Shown here one piece after another: positions 12,971-18,241 of a stretch of 18,241 bases of DNA. The translations under genes were made by a program, and so were the position numbers. The stretch comes from an uncultured Collinsella sp. (lineage in GTDB: Bacteria > Actinomycetota > Coriobacteriia > Coriobacteriales > Coriobacteriaceae): contig CABVCF010000039.1 in the NCBI GenBank assembly GCA_902496775.1, positions 1 to 18,241 of the forward strand. Direction: 5' to 3'. The stretch's first letter is position 1. Each line of letters begins with the position of its first letter. Under the pieces are notes generated by a model. That model saw nothing but the letters and a program-made list of their open reading frames with translations, ran no database searches and was not told the origin of the DNA.

Positions 12971-13888
12971 CTATTTTCCGAGCGGGGAGAATTCGTCGAC
13001 GATGAGGTCGAGGCATTGTGGAAGTGCGCGGGCACCAAAGACGCCCGAGTTGCTGGAGATGATCTCGCCATCGAACTGCATGCCCAGCGACGGGGTGCAG
13101 GTGATCTTGGCTTCCTTGGTCTGGATGATCTTGAACTGCGGGCGCCCGAGTACCTTACCGGCGGGGTCAAGCGCAGCGGTGATCACAGTAGGCAGCAGCT
13201 GCACGGTGCGCACGGGTTCGATGACCGCAATGTCGACCATGCCATCGTTCATGCGGCAGTCGGGGAACAGGTTGATGTCGTTTTGGATGACCGAGGTGTT
13301 GCCGGCCATGCAGCAGATGCCGTCGAGCTCCTCGACAATGCCGTCATGCTCAATGGTAAAGTGCGCTACCGTAGGGTTGGGTGTGGCGAGTGCAGAGAGG
13401 AAGTAGGCGATCTCGCCGATGTCGTTTTTGGTGGGGGCGGCCTTCATCATGATCTCGGCGTCGAAGCCCGAGCCGGCGATGATGATAAAGCCGTGGCGCT
13501 TCTCGTTGCCGTTCTCGTCGAGCCAAAAGAGCTCGCCCATGTCGACTTTGACCGTGCGACCGGCACGGCAGGCCTTGGCGAGCGCCGCTGCCTCGGGGGC
13601 ATTGCCGATGTTGTTGAAGAACAGGCAGGCCGTACCGGAGGGGAAGACGAGCGTGGGGACACCGCATCCGCGCATCTGGTCGAGCACGTTGGAGACAGTG
13701 CCGTCGCCGCCCGAAACGACCACGCGGTCAAACTCGCGCACGTCTGCCACGGCGTCCTCGGGCTCCATGCCATCGCCGATAAAACGCATCACGACCTCGT
13801 CGCCGCCCTGCGCGAGGGCGTGCGTGAATGCGTAGATTTCATCTGAGCTGGGGCCCGATGCCGGGTTGTGGATGATAAGGCAGCGCAT
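12971..13888 (-). CDS. Diacylglycerol kinase-family lipid kinase
   Basis: 305 residues, starting MRCLIIHNPASGPSS, the family's first strand and loop. The nucleotide-binding motif SGGDGTVSNVL (GGDGT at 60-64) is intact. The second motif, usually PLGTGND in this family, reads FPSGTACLFFNNIG (83-96), so the GND positions differ. A later GSGFDAEIM and DGMVDIAVIE match the YegS/DgkB/BmrU fold, and the C-terminal QFDGEIISS is conserved. Such enzymes phosphorylate diacylglycerol, sphingoid or undecaprenol-like lipids at the membrane's inner face. The altered motif may change lipid preference, so substrate is left open. The start ATG follows GGGAACG. It is divergent from RNase D and is followed by a membrane microprotein. 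Confidence 0.87.
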   Translation of the reverse strand: MRCLIIHNPASGPSSDEIYAFTHALAQGGDEVVMRFIGDGMEPEDAVADVREFDRVVVSGGDGTVSNVLDQMRGCGVPTLVFPSGTACLFFNNIGNAPEAAALAKACRAGRTVKVDMGELFWLDENGNEKRHGFIIIAGSGFDAEIMMKAAPTKNDIGEIAYFLSALATPNPTVAHFTIEHDGIVEELDGICCMAGNTSVIQNDINLFPDCRMNDGMVDIAVIEPVRTVQLLPTVITAALDPAGKVLGRPQFKIIQTKEAKITCTPSLGMQFDGEIISSNSGVFGARALPQCLDLIVDEFSPLGK

Positions 13889-13917
13889 ACTTACGTTCCC
13901 GTTCTGTGACTAACCGA

Positions 13918-13924
13918 GTATAGT
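13918..13924. promoter_or_regulatory. Possible divergent -10 region (lipid kinase / RNase D)
   Basis: The 98-bp divergent gap holds TATAGT on the + strand and TATACT on the - strand at nearly the same place (13918-13924). Neither has a convincing -35, so both are tentative. Confidence 0.25.
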
Positions 13925-13986
13925 TGTAAGGCAATGCCGATATCCTACCCGTGTTTTTCGGGCCTAACCTTATTCGATGGGTTGAT

Positions 13987-15120
13987 ATGTACATTTCCAC
14001 ACATCAGGCTCTACTCGACTTTTGCCAGCGCGCCCGTGACTTCGACGCGATTGCCGTCGATACCGAGTTTTTGCGCGAGCGCACATTCCACCCGCGCCTG
14101 TGCTTGGTTCAGATTGCCACCCCTGCCGAGAGCGTAGCGGTCGACCCTCTGGTGATCGACGACCTCTCGCCGCTGGCCGAGCTTATGGCCGACGAGAGCG
14201 TGACCAAGGTCTTCCACGCGTGCTCGCAGGATATGGAGGTCATGCTCCATACCGTGGGCGTGCTGCCACGACCGATTTTCGATACGCAGGTCGCCGCCGC
14301 CTTTTTGGGCGAGCGCCAGCAGATTTCGTATGGCGCGCTTGTTCAGACGTTCTGCGGCGTATCGCTGCCCAAGACCGAGTCGCTGACCGACTGGTCGCGC
14401 CGCCCGCTGACCGATAAGCAGATTGAGTATGCGATCGATGACGTCAAGTACCTGATCGTCGCCTATACCGAGATGATGAGCCGCCTGCGCGAGCTGGGCC
14501 GTGTGGACTGGGTGCTCGACGAGCTACGCCCGCTGGCTGACGAGTCGCACTATCGCGCCGATCGCCACGAGGCGTTCCGCAAGGTCAAGCGCATCAACTC
14601 GTGTAGCCGCCATCAGCTGGGCATCGCGCGCGAGCTTGCAGCCTGGCGCGAGGACCGCGCTGAGCGGCGCAACATCCCGCGCAAGTGGGTCATGTCCGAC
14701 GACACGCTGCTTGCGCTCGTTAAGCGCAATCCCGTGCGCGTTGAGGAGTTCCGTAGCATTCGCGGTACCGATCAGTTGGGGGAGCGCGACGTGGACGGTG
14801 CGCTCATGGCCATCAAGCGCGGCGCGAGCTGCCCGCACGATCGCCTGCCGCTCATGGTGCGCGGGCACCGTCAGATTTCGCCGGAGTTGGAGAGCGTGAC
14901 GGACCTGATGTATGCGCTCATTCGCCTAGTTGCCGAGCGCTCGGGCGTGGCGACCTCGGTCATTGCCTCGCGCGATGACCTGGCCGACTATATTGAGCAT
15001 CCCGAGCAGAGCCCCCTGCGCGAAGGCTGGCGCTTTGAGCTTGTGGGCTCGCGCCTGGACGATCTGCTTTCCGGCAATATGGGGTTGACGGTGAAGGACG
15101 GCAAAATCGAGCTCCTGTAG
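13987..15120 (+). CDS. rnd: Ribonuclease D
   Basis: 377 residues from the ATG at 13987; the frame opens at a GTG at 13951 with no Shine-Dalgarno, and the ATG version matches the usual start MYISTHQALLDFC. The DEDDy exonuclease motifs are complete: AVDTEFLRE (Asp25, Glu27), FHACSQDMEVM (Asp82) and YAIDDVKYL (Tyr148, Asp152). C-terminal helical regions (about 205-290 and 295-375) fit HRDC domains. RNase D trims 3' ends of tRNA and other structured RNAs in the cytoplasm. It stands at the head of a + strand run of nucleic-acid enzymes (exonuclease VII further on), though the yugP-like gene with its own signals intervenes. Product confident, start fairly so. Confidence 0.92.
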   Translation: MYISTHQALLDFCQRARDFDAIAVDTEFLRERTFHPRLCLVQIATPAESVAVDPLVIDDLSPLAELMADESVTKVFHACSQDMEVMLHTVGVLPRPIFDTQVAAAFLGERQQISYGALVQTFCGVSLPKTESLTDWSRRPLTDKQIEYAIDDVKYLIVAYTEMMSRLRELGRVDWVLDELRPLADESHYRADRHEAFRKVKRINSCSRHQLGIARELAAWREDRAERRNIPRKWVMSDDTLLALVKRNPVRVEEFRSIRGTDQLGERDVDGALMAIKRGASCPHDRLPLMVRGHRQISPELESVTDLMYALIRLVAERSGVATSVIASRDDLADYIEHPEQSPLREGWRFELVGSRLDDLLSGNMGLTVKDGKIELL

Positions 15121-15143
15121 GGAAGCCTAGCCGGTTGAGTGGG

Positions 15144-15177
15144 TAGAATGCCTCCGACGTGTAACTCGATTCGGAGG
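15144..15177 (+). promoter_or_regulatory. -10 box and RBS-sequestering hairpin upstream of yugP
   Basis: TAGAAT (15144-15149) is a good -10. CCTCCGA (15151-15157) and TCGGAGG (15171-15177) form a 7-bp stem with a 13-nt loop, and the 3' arm carries the GGAGG ribosome site of the gene at 15185. A transcript from this -10 would begin near 15156 and lose the 5' arm, while read-through RNA from RNase D would keep it. Confidence 0.45.
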
Positions 15178-15184
15178 AATTCGC

Positions 15185-15889
15185 ATGCCTTATTACTATG
15201 GTTACGGCTTTGGCATCGACCCGCTGTACCTGCTGGTTGTTCTTGTCTGCACGGTGCTTGGCCTTGCTGCGCAGAGCTATATCAATTCGACGTACAAGAC
15301 CTGGTCCAAGGTTCGCTCGGACGGCGACACGGGCGCCACGGTTGCTCGCCGCATGCTTGACGCCAACGGTTGCAATGCCGTGGGTATCAAGGGTGTCGCC
15401 GGTGAGCTTACCGACCATTACAACCCGCAGGATAACAACCTGTATCTGTCGGATGCCAACCGTTCGGGCGGTTCGGTCGCAAGCGTTGCCGTCGCCTGCC
15501 ACGAGGCGGGCCATGCCGCCCAGCGTCAAAGCGGCTATGCCATGATGAAGGTACGCACCGCCCTCGTGCCGGTCGTCAACTTTACCCAGAACACTTGGAC
15601 CATCGTGCTACTCATGGGTCTGTTTATGAACATCGCGGGACTCACGACCCTCGCATTGATCTTCTTCTCTTTTAGCGTGCTGTTCCAACTGGTTACGCTG
15701 CCTGTCGAGATTGACGCCAGCCGACGCGCCGTGGCGTATATTGAGCAGTCGGGCATGAGCTCCAAGCAGGTCAACGGTGCCAAGAAGGTCCTGACGGCAG
15801 CCGCGCTTACTTATGTTGCCGCAGCGCTCACTTCGATTATTCAGCTGCTCTATCTTATGGCTCGCTACAACAGAAACTCCAACCGATAA
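15185..15889 (+). CDS. YugP-type membrane zinc metallopeptidase
   Basis: 234 residues after a strong GGAGG. A hydrophobic N-terminal span (DPLYLLVVLVCTVLGLAAQ) is followed by a cytoplasmic-type domain with HEAGH at 106-110, the zinc-binding and catalytic motif, preceded by LYLSDANRSGGSVASVAVAC, typical of the YugP family (Zn_peptidase_2). Two to three more membrane segments follow (TIVLLMGLFMNIAGL, LALIFFSFSVLFQL and a C-terminal span), and PVEIDASRRA supplies a likely third zinc ligand Glu. Its targets are unknown in this family; a role in membrane protein quality control is often assumed. Length and order match the family. A GC-rich hairpin directly after it probably ends or processes the transcript. 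Confidence 0.9.
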   Translation: MPYYYGYGFGIDPLYLLVVLVCTVLGLAAQSYINSTYKTWSKVRSDGDTGATVARRMLDANGCNAVGIKGVAGELTDHYNPQDNNLYLSDANRSGGSVASVAVACHEAGHAAQRQSGYAMMKVRTALVPVVNFTQNTWTIVLLMGLFMNIAGLTTLALIFFSFSVLFQLVTLPVEIDASRRAVAYIEQSGMSSKQVNGAKKVLTAAALTYVAAALTSIIQLLYLMARYNRNSNR

Positions 15890-15905
15890 CAAATTGGGTC
15901 GCTGG

Positions 15906-15935
15906 GCGCCGCGGGGATTCGTGTCCCCGCGGCGC
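15906..15935 (+). terminator. Hairpin after yugP
   Basis: GCGCCGCGGGGA (15906-15917) and TCCCCGCGGCGC (15924-15935) form a perfect 12-bp stem with a 6-nt loop. There is no U-tract after it, so termination may be partial or the hairpin may protect mRNA ends. Confidence 0.55.
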
Positions 15936-15960
15936 TGTACTATGTGTTGGACTTAAATTT

Positions 15961-15983
15961 GCGCAGGGCCGAAGCCCTTGCGC
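15961..15983 (+). other. Hairpin just upstream of the xseA RBS
   Basis: GCGCAGGGC and GCCCTTGCGC pair around a CGAA loop with one bulged T, ending 9 nt before AAAGGAGG. It leaves the ribosome site free and may mark the 5' end of the xseAB message. Confidence 0.4.
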
Positions 15984-16004
15984 ACGATGACGAAAGGAGG
16001 CTGC

Positions 16005-17456
16005 GTGGCAGGCTGGAATCTGACCGGCAATACCGTTTCCGCCGAGTTCGACGGATCGGACGAGCGGGAGCGCAAGGAGCTCAGCGTGAGCCAGGCGGTA
16101 GAAATCGCCGCCGGTGCGCTCGATGCCATTCCGCAACTGAGCGTTTTGGGCGAGGTCACGGGTTTCCGTGGTCCCAACGCCCGAAGCGGCCACTGTTACT
16201 TCCAGATTAAAGACGACTCGGCCGCCGTCGACTGCATCATCTGGAAGGGCGCCTACCTTAAGCGCACCTTCGACTTGCGCGACGGCATGCAGGTAAGCTT
16301 TAAGGGCAGCTTCAATCTCTACAAGCCTACGGGTCGCATGAGCTTCGTCGCCCGCTCGTTCTCGCTGACGGGGGAGGGCTTGCTGCGTCAGCAGGTGGCT
16401 CAGTTGGCCGAAAAGCTACGCCGCGAGGGCCTGATGGACGAAGCTCGCAAACGCCGCATCCCAGTGTTCTGCTCGCGCGTGGCGGTCGTCACCTCGCTTT
16501 CCGGTGCGGTAATCGACGACGTCAAGCGTACGCTGCGCCGACGCAACCCGCTCGTCGAGCTCGTCTGCGTGGGTGCCAAGGTACAAGGCGAGGGTGCGCC
16601 GACAGAGCTCATTGAGGGCCTGCGCCGCGCCGCTGCCATTACGCCGGCGCCCGACTGTATTTTGCTGGTGCGCGGCGGCGGCTCCTTTGAGGACCTCATG
16701 ACCTTTAATGACGAGGAGCTTGCCCGCGCGGTGGCGGCTTGTCCTGTGCCAGTGGTGACCGGCATTGGCCATGAGCCCGATACCTCGATCTGCGACATGG
16801 TGAGCGACCGCCGCGCCTCCACGCCCACGGCGGCGGCCGAATCGGTGGCGCCGGCTATGACGGAGTTGGCCGACGTGCTCGAGGCGCGCCATCAGCGTCT
16901 GGGTGCCGCGATGGCATCGATGATTGGGTCGGCCCAGGTCGACCTGGAGATGCTCAACCAGCGCGGTCGTCGTGCCTGGGACACCTATACGGCTCGCTTG
17001 GGCGATGCGCTCGATGCGGCTGCGTGCCGCCCGTGCCTCAACGACCCAACTTTTATGGTCGAGCGTCGCGAGTCTGAGCTTGCCCTGACTGCCGATCGTC
17101 TGTCCGGCGCCATAGCGCGTTCGGTTGGGGCCTTCCGTTCCAACTTCGAGCGTCTGCCCGAGCGCTTGATCGCAAGCACCTCAGGACTCGATGGCAAGCG
17201 CCATGCGCTCACGCTCGCAAGCTCCCGCCTGGAGCATCAGGGGCGCACGATGCTCAGCAAACCCGCGTCCGACTTGGGCCGTGCGGCGGCCTCACTCGAT
17301 GCCCTGTCGCCGCTCAAGGTGCTTGCCCGCGGCTATTCCATCGCGTACAGCGATGATGGGGTGGCTACGAGCGCCAAGACCTTTAAGCCGGGCGACGCCA
17401 TCCGCGTGCGCATGGCAGACGGTAACGTTGCGGCAACGGTCGATACGGTCGAGTAG
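16005..17456 (+). CDS. xseA: Exonuclease VII large subunit
   Basis: 483 residues from the GTG at 16005, chosen because AAAGGAGG (15993-16000) precedes it; ATG codons upstream in frame would overlap that Shine-Dalgarno. The N-terminal OB-fold is clear: LSVLGEVTGFRGPNARSGHCYFQIKD followed by CIIWKG and FKGSFNLYKPTGRMSF. The catalytic core has VAVVTSLSGAVIDDVKRTLRRR, LLVRGGGSFEDLMTFNDE, PVVTGIGHEPDTSICDMVSDRRASTPTAAAE, all hallmarks of XseA. A long coiled-coil C-terminal part and the ending LARGYSIAYSDDG complete it. With XseB it degrades single-stranded DNA into oligonucleotides from both ends. Length is near the family norm, and xseB follows 42 bp downstream. Confidence 0.97.
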   Translation: MAGWNLTGNTVSAEFDGSDERERKELSVSQAVEIAAGALDAIPQLSVLGEVTGFRGPNARSGHCYFQIKDDSAAVDCIIWKGAYLKRTFDLRDGMQVSFKGSFNLYKPTGRMSFVARSFSLTGEGLLRQQVAQLAEKLRREGLMDEARKRRIPVFCSRVAVVTSLSGAVIDDVKRTLRRRNPLVELVCVGAKVQGEGAPTELIEGLRRAAAITPAPDCILLVRGGGSFEDLMTFNDEELARAVAACPVPVVTGIGHEPDTSICDMVSDRRASTPTAAAESVAPAMTELADVLEARHQRLGAAMASMIGSAQVDLEMLNQRGRRAWDTYTARLGDALDAAACRPCLNDPTFMVERRESELALTADRLSGAIARSVGAFRSNFERLPERLIASTSGLDGKRHALTLASSRLEHQGRTMLSKPASDLGRAAASLDALSPLKVLARGYSIAYSDDGVATSAKTFKPGDAIRVRMADGNVAATVDTVE

Positions 17457-17498
17457 GCCGCGTTTCATAGCGATAAACCTTTAGGAAAGGAAACAGAT

Positions 17499-17765
17499 AT
17501 GGCAGAGAAGACCCCGGTCGAGCAGCTTACGTACAAGCAGGCCTCGCAGGAGCTGGAGCTCATCATTCGCAGCTTGGAGTCGGGCGATATGGAGCTCGAG
17601 GAGTCGCTCGAGAGCTATACCCGCGGCGTCGAGCTCCTCAAGAGCCTGCGCACCCGCCTGTCCGATGCCGAGCAGAAGGTCTCGGTGCTTCTTAAGGACG
17701 TCGACGGCAACGACGTGCTCGCCGACGGCGAAGCCGCCAACACGGACGACAACCTCTCGTTCTAA
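17499..17765 (+). CDS. xseB: Exonuclease VII small subunit
   Basis: 88 residues, preceded by AAAGGAAA. The helical hairpin signature LTYKQASQELELIIRSLESGDMELEESLESYTRGVELLKSLRTRLSDAEQKV is the whole XseB domain, and a short acidic tail follows. Several XseB copies wrap the XseA coiled coil to make active exonuclease VII. Directly downstream of xseA, as in most genomes, so equal cotranscription is expected. Confidence 0.96.
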   Translation: MAEKTPVEQLTYKQASQELELIIRSLESGDMELEESLESYTRGVELLKSLRTRLSDAEQKVSVLLKDVDGNDVLADGEAANTDDNLSF

Positions 17766-17772
17766 CCATCCC

Positions 17773-17795
17773 GACCAAATATAATTGCCTTGGTC
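17773..17795 (+). promoter_or_regulatory. Possible internal promoter of the HIT gene
   Basis: A perfect TATAAT (17780-17785) lies inside a 6-bp inverted repeat GACCAA/TTGGTC (17773-17778, 17790-17795). It is 30 nt before the HIT ATG. No -35 is recognisable, so cotranscription with xseAB is equally likely. Confidence 0.35.
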
Positions 17796-17814
17796 TGTGA
17801 GAAAGGAACCAACC

Positions 17815-18150
17815 ATGTGCGATTGCATCTTCTGCAAAATTGCCAACCACGAGATTCCCTCAACCGTTGTCTATGAGGACGATCAGGTCATCGCCTTCGA
17901 CGACCTCAACCCCCAGGCGCCGGTCCATACGCTCGTGATCCCCAAGAAGCACTACAGTGACATCGCCGACAACGTACCTGCCGAGACCATGGGCGCCATG
18001 GCCCACGCCATCCAGGAGGTCGCCAAGGTCAAGGGCTTGGAGGACGGTTTCCGCGTCATCTCCAACAAGGGCGTCAACGCCGGCCAGACCGTCATGCACT
18101 TCCACATGCACGTCCTCGGCGGCAAGAACCTGGGCGAGAACCTCATCTGA
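17815..18150 (+). CDS. HIT-family purine nucleotide hydrolase
   Basis: 111 residues from the ATG at 17815 after GAAAGGAA; the frame runs 10 codons further upstream without support. The start CDCIFCKIANHEIPSTVVYEDD is the classic Hint/HinT beginning, with a CxxC (Cys4, Cys7) that often joins two His in binding zinc. The active-site triad lies in HFHMHVLGG (His95, His97, His99). HIT proteins hydrolyse AMP-lysine, AMP-NH2 and similar adenosine phosphoramidates in the cytoplasm. It closes the xse run and is followed by a terminator at the window edge. Confidence 0.95.
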   Translation: MCDCIFCKIANHEIPSTVVYEDDQVIAFDDLNPQAPVHTLVIPKKHYSDIADNVPAETMGAMAHAIQEVAKVKGLEDGFRVISNKGVNAGQTVMHFHMHVLGGKNLGENLI

Positions 18151-18213
18151 GGGCGCTTCTTCCTTGCAATGAAACGGAAGCTCAAGCACCGATAACTTAT
18201 ATATCAACGCAAT

Positions 18214-18241
18214 AAACCCGAGCGCGAGGGTGTTTGGGTTT
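18214..18241 (+). terminator. Terminator at the right edge
   Basis: AAACCCGAGCGC (18214-18225) and GTGTTTGGGTTT (18230-18241) pair over 12 bp in RNA with three G-U pairs and a GAGG loop. The T-run would continue past the window. It follows the HIT gene. Confidence 0.65.

Noticed and set aside
12842..13846. 334-codon + strand frame opposite the lipid kinase gene
   Set aside because: Antisense shadow of the lipid kinase and microprotein; low-complexity Asp/Val/His-rich product.

Overview
The window looks like part of a chromosome from a high-GC, gut-associated member of the Coriobacteriia, most likely Collinsella or a close relative. This is inferred from base composition, codon style, the LPXTG-anchored dipeptidase, ECF-type transport and a D-aspartate ligase/racemase pair; there is no rRNA or other taxonomic marker. 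No tRNA, rRNA, CRISPR array, insertion sequence or prophage gene was found.

Layout. (1) 32-2467, + strand: a membrane-anchored FxLYD-type protein whose Shine-Dalgarno lies in a 14-bp hairpin, an XRE-like HTH protein and a membrane-tethered Ser/Thr kinase. They are probably one operon and end at a bidirectional terminator. (2) 2506-4505, - strand: a secreted coiled-coil cell-wall hydrolase with a two-dyad operator-like promoter, and a MOSC protein. (3) 4740-6827, + strand: an ATP-grasp ligase and an aspartate/glutamate racemase, read as a D-Asp ligase plus D-Asp supply for the peptidoglycan cross-bridge. (4) 6952-10504, - strand: an ECF transporter in the order S component, double-ATPase, T component. 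It is preceded by an untracked 22-residue leader peptide with three consecutive Trp codons and an intrinsic terminator, i.e. a tryptophan attenuator. (5) 10637-12562, - strand: a sortase-anchored C69 dipeptidase. (6) 12869-13888, - strand: a lipid kinase followed by an unannotated 30-residue membrane microprotein. (7) 13987-18150, + strand: RNase D, a YugP-type membrane zinc peptidase, exonuclease VII large and small subunits, and a HIT protein.

The most striking part is region 4. The transporter operon appears to sense charged tRNA-Trp by stalling on a WWW leader peptide. The leader RNA also has a 14-bp helix that bulges out the leader Shine-Dalgarno and buries Trp codons, plus a 13-nt segment beyond the terminator that competes for the same leader sequence. 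This points to a tryptophan-responsive ECF importer with layered RNA control. The S-A intercistronic gap holds a perfect 15-bp inverted repeat of REP type and a further ~100-nt foldable element.

A recurring theme is RNA structure over ribosome binding sites (FxLYD gene, Trp leader, yugP-like gene). All functional calls are from reading the sequence; no database search or folding program was run.
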